Of a stretch of 64,000 bases of DNA, positions 12,840-23,251 are shown one piece after another. The notes beneath the pieces were generated by a model. That model saw only the letters and a list, made by a program, of their open reading frames with translations, made no database searches and was not told the DNA's origin. Each line of letters begins with the position of its first letter. Position 1 is the first letter of the stretch. The stretch covers positions 31,264,542-31,328,541 of the forward strand of contig OZ024857.1 of assembly GCA_964017155.1 (NCBI GenBank), read 5' to 3'. Source of the stretch: Oasisia sp. SBJ-2009 (taxonomy: Eukaryota; Annelida; Polychaeta; Sabellida; Siboglinidae). The position numbers and the translations under genes were made by a program.

Positions 12840-13161
12840 AAACCACTTAACCAGGGCTCAGGCAGTGTTAGATAATGGACTGGCTATTCGCAGAGCAACT
12901 CTGCGAATAAGATCACGCCACTATTCGCAGAGCAGTGACGTCACTGCTCTGCGAATTAAGAAAACATAGTTGCTATTATTTGCAGAGCTGGTAGGAAAGG
13001 GTGTTTATTGGATAATTAGAACTTACTCAGTGCGTAGGTTTTACTACTAGCTGCTTACTAAATACAGTTGGCACGTAGACTAGTCATAGAAGTTTTTTCT
13101 AAATACTATTCTGTCCTAACAATGACGAGGCAAGCGGCGGGGATAATGTCGTAATTAGGCC

Positions 13162-13311
13162 GTGTGGGTAGTATAGTGGTTAGCATTCCACCTGTCATGC
13201 CGACGGCCCATGTTCAATTCCCCGTTATATTTATATTTTTTTGGCAATTGCTATATTCGTATTTTATATATTCTATTTCTTGACTACATTGATAAATAAA
13301 ATATAATCAAT
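13162..13311 (+). mobile_element. tRNA-Asp-derived SINE, copy 1
   Basis: Positions 13162-13226 resemble tRNA-Asp: D-arm/A-box TAGTATAGTGGTTAGC, anticodon region CCTGTCA (GTC) and B-box GTTCAATTCCCC. The acceptor stem is not paired, so this is not a working tRNA gene. An AT-rich tail (GCAATTGCTATATTCG, TTCTATTTCTTGACTACA) follows and is shared with copy 2. Confidence 0.75.
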
Positions 13312-13559
13312 TACTGCCTCCGTGTATATAATGATTTTTATTTTTTTAGCACTGATTATGGACATGGTGCTTGCCTGGAACTACACAAATGCATTTAGAA
13401 AATTAAAAGAAACCAATTGTAAGACTGAAATGTTATGTCACATTATGGCAAATAATGTACTAATAACTATTACCTACAATGTTACCGCAATGTGCCACAA
13501 TCACAATTAGTGGTATCACTGTTTTTTTAACATTTGAGACATACGTCTGTGCCTGAAAT

Positions 13560-13685
13560 TTTCCGCCTGTTATACCAACGGCCCGGGTTCAATTCCCCGT
13601 CACGGTAGTTATATATTTTTTTGCAATTGCTATACTCGTATTTTATATATTCTATTTCTTGACTACACTGATAAAAATATAAATT
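13560..13685 (+). mobile_element. tRNA-Asp-derived SINE, 5'-truncated copy 2
   Basis: Keeps the anticodon-arm region, B-box GGGTTCAATTCCCC and the same tail as copy 1 about 370 bp upstream. The A-box half is missing. Two copies in direct orientation inside one TIR element could reflect two insertions or an internal duplication. Confidence 0.7.
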
Positions 13686-14010
13686 ACAACACTGACACCT
13701 TTGTTGTTCGGAATTGAACTACAGGAGATAAAACTAAATCAATAATTTAGCTATTCATTTACTTGTGCTTTTAATATATTTCTTTCTTATAACTTTTAAA
13801 TACTACAGTCGACACTACTGGACAGAGATTTACTCTATATAAAATTTATTATTATTTGAACAAGATGCATAGCAACTAGTCAAAGATTCTCTCCTACCTG
13901 CTTTGCTAATACCATAACCAATTCCATAATTCGCAGAGCAGTGACGAATAGTGGCAAATGGGACCTTATTCGCAGAGCTGCTCCGCGAATAATCTCATCC
14001 ATTAGATAAT

Positions 14011-15171
14011 TAGTATTATTACTGGAATACTGGTGGGTTCGTACTGGTAGACTATACCCTTAACTCTGGTATCATGCCAAATCACTCCCACTCCAAAATT
14101 AAACCAACCTGCAAGATTCTCGCGAAGAAGAAGTAATTTCGGCAATCTTTTACATCCTGACCTAACCATGAGAACGCTGCTAAACTTCTCACATATCTTA
14201 TGTATATATAAACACACTAGTTAAAAAATAAAATAACTTACATTAATCAAATAAAAGTCATACAACAAACTTGGCGACAACTTATCAAAGGCGGCCATTC
14301 ATAGCTCTACGATTACAATAACATCAGTATTGTACTTGTCAACGCATGTTTTGTTAGCAGTGTCTGGTTAAGATTTAGGGTACAGATTATAGGATTAGTA
14401 GCAGTAAGGTTAGGGTTTAAGATAAAACTGGAATTTTTGAATGTCATTATGTAGGGGAACCCTTGTGAAGGGACACTGCACATGATAAATTATCGATGTC
14501 ATGGAAATTGATGAGCTCTGCTTAGTCACTGCAGATGATGTCAAGTTTTGTTCAATTTTGGTTTGTTAATTTTATTCTTTATAACAAATTTAAATGATTT
14601 TATTTTGTAACCTAGTGTGTGTGTGTATGTAAGATGTGAGGGTAAGTTTGGTAGCTGTAGAGGTCATTTCCATGGTTAGGAAGAAAATAAAAGATCGCTG
14701 TAATTTTGCATGGTCTCCATGCCATATTCCTCACATTTGATAAATTCCTCCCCGATGAGTCCCTGTGTGCAATCTGCCTAGGCTTCTAGTTTAAGGCTAA
14801 GCTATATATTTTTCACATGATCAACAAATCAAATTTATCATCCTTTATCTCCCAGGGTCCGGGCTAAAGAGACTAACAAGGCTAATGTTAGCGAGAAATT
14901 ATGAGACAGCACATGTACAGTTAACATGGCAAGTCACTGTGCGCACTGGGGCAGGTGGGAATAGTTTCGCAATGGGAAGGATTTGGCACAACAACAGTAC
15001 TGATTCATCCAGCCGCCATGTTGAAACTTGGGGGAACCTCATTCTGTGTTTTTCGGAAGTGATGATATATGTGATAATGTAAGCCATTGGTCTCTTCTAT
15101 CTAGTGTCTCCCCAGGGGAAGTAAAAGATCCTACCCAGGGAAATGGACTGGTCATTGTGTTGTGTTGACAG
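14011..15171. other. Spacer upstream of HSPBP1
   Basis: No recognisable gene or element. It presumably holds the HSPBP1 promoter and 5' UTR. The HSPBP1 start ATG directly follows TGTTGACAG, which could be a 3' splice site of a 5' UTR intron. Confidence 0.4.
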
Positions 15172-16455
15172 ATGGCTGGAGCAGGTGATGATAAAGACAG
15201 ACAAAATGTGCCGGGAAACTGGAAGGGGATGCTCAAGTTTTGCATTGAGAATACTGCAAGTGAAGACTCACCCAGCCGCCCAGGACCAATGGATGAGGAA
15301 GTGAGTTGTGATGTTACTGACCAAAGGGATCACTGTACTCACTCTATCTTAAGTCTCCTGGCTAAACATTTTCTATTCTCTAGTCTTTTTAACACATTTT
15401 CCTGATCATCCAATTTTAAACAAATTGCATTATGCCACATAGAAGCACCCACTATTAGTTGACTCTTAGGGAGATCACACTACAGATGTTGTTGCTTCAC
15501 TTGCTGTTAGTTGACTCTTAGGGAGATCACACTACAGATGTTGTTGCTTCACTTGCTGTTAGTTGACTCTTAGGGAGATCATGCTACATATGTTGTTGCT
15601 TCACTTGCTGTTAGTTGATTCTTGGGGAGATCACGCTACAGATGTAGTTGCTTCACTTGCTGTTAGTTGACTCTTAGGGAGATCACACTACAGATGTTGT
15701 TGCTTCACTTGCTGTTAGTTGACTCTTGGGGAGATCACGCTACAGATGTAGTTGCTTTACTAAGTTCACTTAGTTGACTCTTAGGGAGATCACGCTACAG
15801 GTGTTGTTGCTTCACTTGCTGTTAGTTGACTCTTAGGGAGATCACACTAAAGATGTAGTTGCTTCACTTGCTGTTAGTTGACTCTTGGGGAGATCACACT
15901 ACAGATGTAGTTGCTTCACTTGCTGTTAGTTGACTCTTGGGGAGATCACGCTACAGATGTAGTTGCTTCACTTGCTGTTAGTTGACTCTTAGGGAGATCA
16001 CACTAAAGATGTAGTTGCTTCACTTGCTGTTAGTTGACTCTTAGGGAGATCACACTACAGATGTAGTTGCTTCACTTGCTGTTAGTTGACTCTTGGGGAG
16101 ATCACGCTACAGATGTAGTTGCTTCACTTGCTGTTAGTTGACTCTTAGGGAGATCACGCTACAGATGTTGTTGCTTCACTTGCTGTTAGTTGACTCTTAG
16201 GGAGATCACGCTACAGATGTTGTTGCTTCACTTGCTGGTAGTTGACTCTTGGGGAGATCACGCTACAGATGTTGTTGCTTCACTTGCTGTTAGTTGACTC
16301 TTAGGGAGATCACGCTACAGATGTAGTTGACTCTTAGGGAGATCACACTACAGATGTTGTTGCTTCACTTTCAGCTTGATTGCAGTGGCTGTGTGCAGTA
16401 TTTATCTCTCAGTGTTTCTTCAGCTGCTAAGTAATTGTAAAGCACCATCACATAG

Positions 16456-16516
<61 letters not shown>

Positions 16517-16544
16517 TTATATATTTATATATAATATATATATA

Positions 16545-16581
<37 letters not shown>

Positions 16582-19500
16582 CCCAGACTATCAATTTAAT
16601 GAATAATTAGGAAAATATACTGTTGAGATAATGATGCACCATGAAAGACAGGTCCCAAAGGCATCACACAACACTATCTAGAACACCATCTTAACTGCAG
16701 TTATTTGATAAAGTAAAGTGTCCCAAGTTGTTTCCTAAAAATAAGTTAAACATTGTAAAATCGTTGATGTGAGTGTATAATATTATGTGCAGACGAAGAA
16801 GTGGCTGCAGGAAGTGTTTGCGAGTCTGGCAGACAACGACCCGGTGAAACACATGGCAGAGAACATCCAACAGCTGCAGCAGCCGTGTGAGAGTGAGGAC
16901 GACGTCCACAGACACACATACCTACTGGACGACACACAGGCCCTGTGTGAGGACATCGACCTCGCCATGGGTGAGTCTCATGTCTTGTGCCATCTCGTGG
17001 GACATTGACTTCACCATGGGTGAATCTCATGTCTTGTGCCATCTCATGGGACATTGACTTCACCATGGGTGAATCTCATGTCTTGTGCCATCTCATGGGA
17101 CATTGACTTCACCATGGGTGAGTCTCATGTCTTGTGCCATCTCATGGGACATCGACTTCACCATGGGTGAATCTCATGTCTTGTGCCATCTCATGGGACA
17201 TTGACTTCACCATGGGTGAGTCTCATGTCTTGTGCCATCTCATGGGACATCGACTTCACCATGGGTGAATCTCATGTCTTGTGCCATCTCATGGGACATT
17301 GACTTCACCATGGGTGAATCTCATATCTTGTGCCATCTCATGGGACATTGACTTCACCATGGGTGAATCTCATGTCTCATTCCATCTCATGGGAAATGAA
17401 CCTCGCCATGGGTGAGTCTCATTCTGTCTCATGGGACATCAACCTCACTAGACATGCTTTACACAGCACAGACAGCAGCTAATTAATGTGCATGACGGCC
17501 TGTCTGCCATCCTGGCCTTATAACTGATGTCAAGATTTACATAAAGCGTTTTTTATTTATTCAGTAGCATTATACTAGTAGTTTCCATCTGCATTTCACA
17601 TTACTAGTATCGTAGCCAGTAAGGTGTACAATATAATCCTGACTAATTTATTGTAGTGAAACTTGAGACAGATATACATTCACACTTGGTGTGTAAGTTG
17701 TTCAGTCTTCTGTGTTGTCACATTGATTATACTTCATAAATTTTATAAACCTATCACATTTGTCACTTAGTAGCATATTCAAGAGAATAATAACACATAT
17801 ATGCACACCAATTTAACTTAAATAAAAATTTAGCAGCATCACTAAACATAAATAAAAGTGCAAGAAGACACCTAAAGATGCTTCCTAGTACTGCATATAG
17901 TCTACAACCTTAGATTTGTTTTTAAAACTGCCATCACAAAGTTATATGGTTACCATCATGCAACATTTGTTTAGTAGTTACCAAAATAAATAGATGGAAG
18001 GATTTTTTTTTAGAAGGAATGATAAAGAATTTGTGGAAACCGTAACTATTTGTCGGAAAATAGCTCAGATGAGCTAATGTTATCAAATTGTCATGTAAAC
18101 TGATATTAAATAAAGCTTCGTGTATCTTCTATCTTGTTATGCAAACTATACCAATTGTCCATACCAATAAATAAAAACTATAATTTCCCGCTATGTCAAG
18201 TTCTCACATTTGTAACTTCCTTATCATTCTAGAGTGATGTTGTGCATGCATTTCTGTTAAGCTATATCTATACCAGTGCCCAATATTGAAGACACACACA
18301 TATGGGAACAATGACATTACTGTTGTTAGCAGTATTTTGGAGCTATAAAGAGGTATGTTTAATGTGTCAGTTTGTGTGCTCAGACTTCCAGAAGATGGGA
18401 GCCTACGGTGTGGTGCAAGGACTCTTGCAAAGTGAGCATGCCGACATCCGCTGGCGTGCCGCACAACTCATTGCCACAGTTGTACAGAACAACCCCCACT
18501 GCCAGCAGAAGGCCCTGGAGACTCAGCTGCTGCCTCTACTGGTGCACCTAGTCGACTCTGATGCTAACATGTTGGTTCGAGTGAAAGCTCTTTATGCCAT
18601 TTCATGTGAGTGACACACACTGAATCATTGTCATAACACACTCCATACATAATCATATTGAAGATGAATACATCTGAAGGAGACAGCTAAACAATCAGTA
18701 TGGTTATTTCTAAGTACAGAGCATGAAGGTTCACATTGGTGGTGATCTTCTCTAAGTGAGAACATTAGAAACATGCATGCACACACATCAATCAAGATGT
18801 TTAGTTTTTATATTACTTATTTCAAATACCTGTATTTATTATCAGTTAGATGGGTTGGTTTAATTGGTTTCCACTAATGCATGACTAAAATGGTAAAAGT
18901 GCATGAGTGAATTAATTCTATTTGCAAGGTTCATAGTTCCAATGAACCTTGGTGGTTCAATGAAACCACCAAGTCAAGTGGCTTTCTATGGCTGAAAGTC
19001 AGATAAATTTATTAATGTTGATTAAGAACAAATCAAAATTGAGCCTAGGGATGTCGACACACACATGCATTTGTAAAATCATTTGCAATGTAATTTACTT
19101 TAATTACTTATATTTGCTTTGATAAATGGTAACCATGAATGACTGTTGCAGGTTTAGTGCGTCAGTTTCCAAAAGGAGAAGAAGCCTTTGTGTCAGTGGA
19201 TGGCTTCTCAGTGCTCATGCGAGCCATGCAGTCCGATGAGGAGAAACTGCAAGTGAAAGCTGCATTTCTTCTTGCTAACATCATGCTGTCGGATCCAAAA
19301 CACAAAGGTTCCTCTCATTTCTTTCTTTGCACAATTTGTACAACTGTAGTTCTCATTTGCTTAACATTGCTTATCTTATTGCAGTGTTCTCCAATAAAAC
19401 CAATTGGGTAAATCTAGAACATCTGTCTTCAAAACACTTAAAATCGTGTTTTGATAGGTTATTAAATAAAACTACTGCTGTACTGGTGTGCTAGTGATTA

Positions 19501-20430
19501 TATGCCAGTTATTTTGACCAACCTTTTAAAAAGTAACAAAAACGTTTCTTTTTTTCAGTTAACATGAAACACGAACAATTTATCCATGGTTCTGATGAGA
19601 CTGGTCCTTGTGTCCAAGTGTTCTGTTCATGTGTCCACTGTACAGAACACGGTGCTGCCCAAAACACATTTCCGTGTTGTTTCTTTTAAGCAGATGATCA
19701 CATATCCTCTAAATGATATGTTCTTATATTATGACAATGTTTGTTCAAGCAAGTGAATGTAACTGTTGTGTTCAAACAGACACCTTGTGTGACATGGGGA
19801 TGATAGAACAGCTCATGAACCTGCTGCGATGTGAGCAGGCTCCGTACCATGAGCATCTGGTGAGAGCCCTCGTGAACCTTGTGACAGACCACCCACGCAG
19901 TCTTGAGGAGTGTCAACGTCCCCAGCACGCCCTCAAAGACTTGTTGTCACAACTCATGACTGACCTACAGGGCAAGCCAGAGTACCTGGTGCGTGTCACG
20001 GTCAACAAGTTATTTATTTACCATTACGTAGTTTTGATAATCATCAATGTTCTTGACAATTTTATGTTTAGAATATCTACCCAAATCTACCCAAAAATTG
20101 TATATCTAAAGGATATAACGATTTTTACAAGTAAAAATAAGTACCAGGTAGTATACAGTGTATGCTTTGGGAGGAGTGTGTGTATATATGTATTCAAGTA
20201 ACAAGGAAGGTAAATTGTATACACTAGGTACTCTGATTTACTGAGTAGACAGTACAGAATGGATATGTTTAATGTTCTCCAAAGAATAATTCTGTAATGT
20301 AATTCAGTCGGTTTAAAGTTTAACCCTATTCTGTTGGTTTGTTGGTTTGTAGGAAGAGCTGGAGCAATGTCGGGAACTACATACACTATGTTTTAACAAA
20401 GGCTCTACATCGGCACCACTGGATAGGTGA
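15172..20430 (+). CDS. HSPBP1: Hsp70-binding protein 1 (HSPBP1/Fes1 family nucleotide-exchange factor)
   Basis: Six coding exons with consistent phases: 15172-15300, 16793-16970, 18384-18605, 19152-19307, 19780-19988, 20353-20430; product about 323 residues against about 360 in mammals. The family binds the ATPase lobe of cytosolic Hsp70 and releases ADP, limiting refolding and CHIP-dependent ubiquitination. Family-typical blocks: NWKGMLKFCIENT near residue 17, ADIRWRAAQLIATVVQNNP in exon 3, VRVKALYAISC at the exon 3/4 join, DGFSVLMRAMQSDEEKLQVK in exon 4, LVRALVNLVTDHPR in exon 5 and the closing PLDR. These are armadillo-like helical repeats over residues of about 100-300. No signal peptide or membrane segment. 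The protein is shorter at the N-terminus, where vertebrates have a glycine-rich tail. Splice-donor repeats in intron 2 and stop-codon repeats after exon 6 are described separately. Confidence 0.95.
15455..16370. repeat. 52-bp minisatellite in HSPBP1 intron 1
   Basis: About 17 units with consensus TGTTAGTTGACTCTTAGGGA then GATCACACTACAGATGTTGT and TGCTTCACTTGC. A few units are truncated. It does not include an exon boundary. Confidence 0.9.
16456..16580. repeat. (AT)n-rich microsatellite
   Basis: Interrupted TA/TATT repeats in HSPBP1 intron 1, about 200 bp before exon 2. Confidence 0.95.
16952..17430 (+). repeat. 49-bp minisatellite made from the HSPBP1 exon 2 donor junction
   Basis: The exon 2 end and donor (GACATCGACCTCGCCATGG then GTGAGT at 16971) is the first unit. 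It is followed by about nine more units of GACATTGACTTCACCATGG + GTGAAT/GTGAGT + CTCATGTCTTGTGCCATC. Each unit repeats the last 19 exonic bases and the first 30 intronic bases. Some copies keep GTGAGT, others have GTGAAT. Confidence 0.92.
17431..18383. other. Rest of HSPBP1 intron 2
   Basis: AT-rich intronic sequence without a recognisable element. Confidence 0.5.
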
Positions 20431-20585
20431 CAGCGTCAAACTGTGTTTTGACAGAACCCATACATCAATGCCATTGGACAGGTGATAACATCAAAAATGG
20501 TTTTGACAAACCCCCTACATGTGCCATAGGACAGGTATCAGGCTGTGCCTGACAAGTTCCCATCATCAACACCACTGGATGCCAA
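20389..20585 (+). repeat. Tandem repeats of the HSPBP1 C-terminal codons and stop into the 3' UTR
   Basis: Unit 1 (20389-20443) spans the last coding part of exon 6 (TGTTTTAACAAAGG to GGATAGGTGA) plus 13 bases. Units 2 (from 20444), 3 (from about 20499) and 4 (from about 20543) are increasingly diverged copies. Unit 2 keeps CCATTGGACAGGTGA, including the stop. About 55 bp per unit; later units are shortened. Confidence 0.85.
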
Positions 20586-20971
20586 GTAGACAGTGACTAT
20601 ACTCCTGCCCAGTGCCCACATGAGTGTCAACAAATGACACTACGAAGAAGTTGTTGGTTTTAGTATCGTAGCAGTGACTGAGCAGTCTGCTCCTTACAGT
20701 AGCATCCTACAACATGAGCGAGACCCAACAGCGAACACTTACCAGTGACACAAGCAACTTTCTCTGAGCATCCTAGTTTCTCTCTCAATTAAAGCTGGCT
20801 GATGTTTAGATGCATAGTCAAGGGCTTTTATGATTGGAACAATATTATAAATGTCATCAACAGCACTTCTGCTATTACATTTCTGCTATTTGTTTTACAT
20901 GGGCCAAAGGCGCTGAAGTCCTTTGGACTATGCAGCTGTATTATGATTTTGGCATTACAGTGTGGAGTGTC

Positions 20972-20977
20972 AATAAA
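20972..20977 (+). terminator. Possible HSPBP1 polyadenylation signal
   Basis: AATAAA about 540 nt after the HSPBP1 stop, inside CAATAAAAATAAAAC. It is the clearest hexamer downstream on this strand. Confidence 0.45.
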
Positions 20978-21989
20978 AATAAAACAATAATACTAGTTTT
21001 TTTTAAAGTAGGCACTCCTTAAAAATGCATTTTGGGTGGGATTGAGATGCGTTCACAACGATTTGATCAAATACAGATTTTTGAGTGGCATTACAACGGG
21101 AAATGCCTGTGCAAAATCAGAAACACTTATCCAGTTAAGCTCAATAGATGTAAGACCACAATAAGGTGTTCAACTGTCATTACCTGACAAAAGACACCCA
21201 TTAGAAATGCAAGTTGTTTGAATTTCTAATAGGATTTGTTTACTGTTAAGTGAGTAAAACTTATGTATTTGTGCTGCGTGGTGTCAGAGCTGTAAAATTA
21301 AGACATGTCAGTCAGTGTTTGTCTGCTCTAGGTATAGGGATCAGTTTGATTGGTGATAAGATCACCAGTGTCTGATTTTAGCAGATATTTAGGGGTGTCA
21401 GGTTAGAAATTGGATTGTGGGGAAATTAAGTATTAGATTTAACAAATTGTATACTGCACCTTTGTGAATGAAGGCTAAATAATGTCTGAAAATGTGAATA
21501 CCCTAGTGGAAAAAAACAGTGGCCGACAGTGAAGGAAGCATTATAATGGCTGTCTGTGGAGAACTCAAGTGTGATCTCAGGTCAACATGCCAATATCCAT
21601 TTACATAGCTCTGGCTAGCTCTAGATACATGCACTGTGGAGAGCAAACATCTGTCGTGTCACATATACATTGAACTTGTGTAATACAAGATTATTTACCA
21701 ATGTCATCAATATGTTGTTACTGTTAGTAATTATCTTAGTTACGACAAATATTTTAATAAAAACACACCCTTTTAAAATACAGGTTACCCTCTAATCTGG
21801 ACATCTTGAAGTGGAAACTGCTGGCAACATGGATATAATGTGTTGTTGACATAATAATCAGCTAGCTACTAATAATAAATCAGTCACCGATCAGACAGGG
21901 TCCACCAACAGTAAACAACTGGAACAAGAGGCTATAGTCTGCGAATACACAAGCCATGGAATATACAAGTTGGCGAATATGAGAGTCAT

Positions 21990-22230
21990 GTTAGGCAGGA
22001 CCAAGCAAATGGGAACATTTATCATTTGTGGGAGGCTCAGAGGTACCCTTAGAAACATCGAATCAAATACTTTGTTGTAAATTACTTTTTACAAAAAGAA
22101 TTTGTTCGCAATTAGAGAAACGGAAATTGTACCGGTTTTTGAGCCCTTGTAGACCTTTAGAACGGTCTAGTCAAACATAAATTCCTCATGCTTAGTGGCA
22201 GTGCCTTAATGTCTGACAAATAAAAAAAAG
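21990..22230. repeat. Dispersed repeat (SINE-like body), copy A
   Basis: Shares TTTGTGGGAGG, CTTAGAAACAT, GGCAGTGCC.TTA and CCAAATA..TTTCTGAG blocks in the same order with 37820-38125, and the distal part with 54690-54860. Family unnamed. Confidence 0.65.
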
Positions 22231-22249
22231 ATCCCAAATAGTTTCTGAG

Positions 22250-22311
22250 AAAATATCTACTTATATAATCACGCTAATGGCGGACAGCGTGATTATATAA
22301 GTAGATATTTT
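22250..22311. repeat. Perfect 26-bp palindrome (hairpin)
   Basis: 22250-22275 is the exact reverse complement of 22286-22311, with a 10-base loop (AATGGCGGAC). The stem contains CTACTTATATAATCACGCT. It lies in the spacer between the convergent HSPBP1 and SETDB1 3' ends. Confidence 0.95.
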
Positions 22312-23084
22312 GGTGGTTTTTCTCAAATTAAATAATAGGTCATTATCAACCAGCAAGATTTTTATTGTTTTATTATAAAAGTTTGTGCAACAACTGTTGA
22401 TAAAATGTCTGCCTAGCAAACATTTAAGAATGAACACAACCTGCAAAAATGACATACGACAACATAATTAATTATAACGATAATAACCCCACTAGGGTCA
22501 GACAACTGAAACATTAAACGTATTCCCACAATCTCTAACTACACAAGTCACTCAAGTGACACGATCCTGCAGACAAATGCATATGAACCCCCTTGAAACA
22601 TCCAACATTTCAAATACCAGTAGTGTAACAATTAATTAATTAAACATCACAAACATTATGCATAACAACATTGCCAACAATATTTCCAATGTATAACAAC
22701 AATTTGATGTCACTATCATTAAAAACATATGTGAATAATGACCAAAAACATGGCAGATTCTGTGCCTGCAGACCTGAGTCTGATAGGTATCAACACACGG
22801 GATGCTCAGGTCTGTACCAGTTGGAGAAAGGCAACTGGGCGAAAGGTGAATCTAGCAGAGCCTGGAAAGACTACAGTAAAATGACGAAGAATGACCATGG
22901 CAAAATGAACTGTCTATCCTGCCTAGCTACTGCTGCTTAGTTGCTCACGTGGCTTCAAATACCTGCCGGTTAGTTGTCTTAATGTTCACAATGCTGCAAT
23001 TAGTTCTAACTCCTTTATAAGGTAAAGGGTTAGTTTCTACCTGAAATACTGTTTAATGGCATTACAATATATTAGAACATTATT
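22312..23084. other. Spacer downstream of SETDB1
   Basis: No gene recognised between the hairpin and the SETDB1 polyadenylation signal. Confidence 0.5.
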
Positions 23085-23090
23085 TTTATT
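23085..23090 (-). terminator. SETDB1 polyadenylation signal
   Basis: AATAAA on the minus strand, about 160 nt after the SETDB1 stop codon. Confidence 0.6.
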
Positions 23091-23251
23091 TTATACTGGT
23101 ATTCCAACTGTGACATAACATTTCTATGTCTAGTGATGTTGATAGTAATTTATATTGTATTTTTAAGTAGAACTTATTATGATGAACTGTCAATTCTGTC
23201 AATGTTGAGATCTCTGTGAAACTGATTCTTGTTTCTGTTGAACTTGTTGAT

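Larger units (their letters stand above)
12877..14001. mobile_element. Non-autonomous TIR element with 8-9 bp target duplication
   Basis: The direct repeat TTAGATAAT flanks the element at 12868-12876 and 14002-14010. The inverted ends are about 130 bp and built from nested copies of the palindromic motif TTCGCAGAGC with its complement GCTCTGCGAA. The interior contains two copies of a tRNA-Asp-like SINE sequence. No transposase frame seen. The 8-9 bp duplication suggests hAT, Merlin, P or MULE-type insertion; the superfamily is not decided. Confidence 0.65.

Noticed and set aside
13162..13233. Functional tRNA-Asp gene
   Set aside because: Anticodon region and B-box are recognisable, but the acceptor stem does not pair and a SINE-type tail repeated at 13600 follows.
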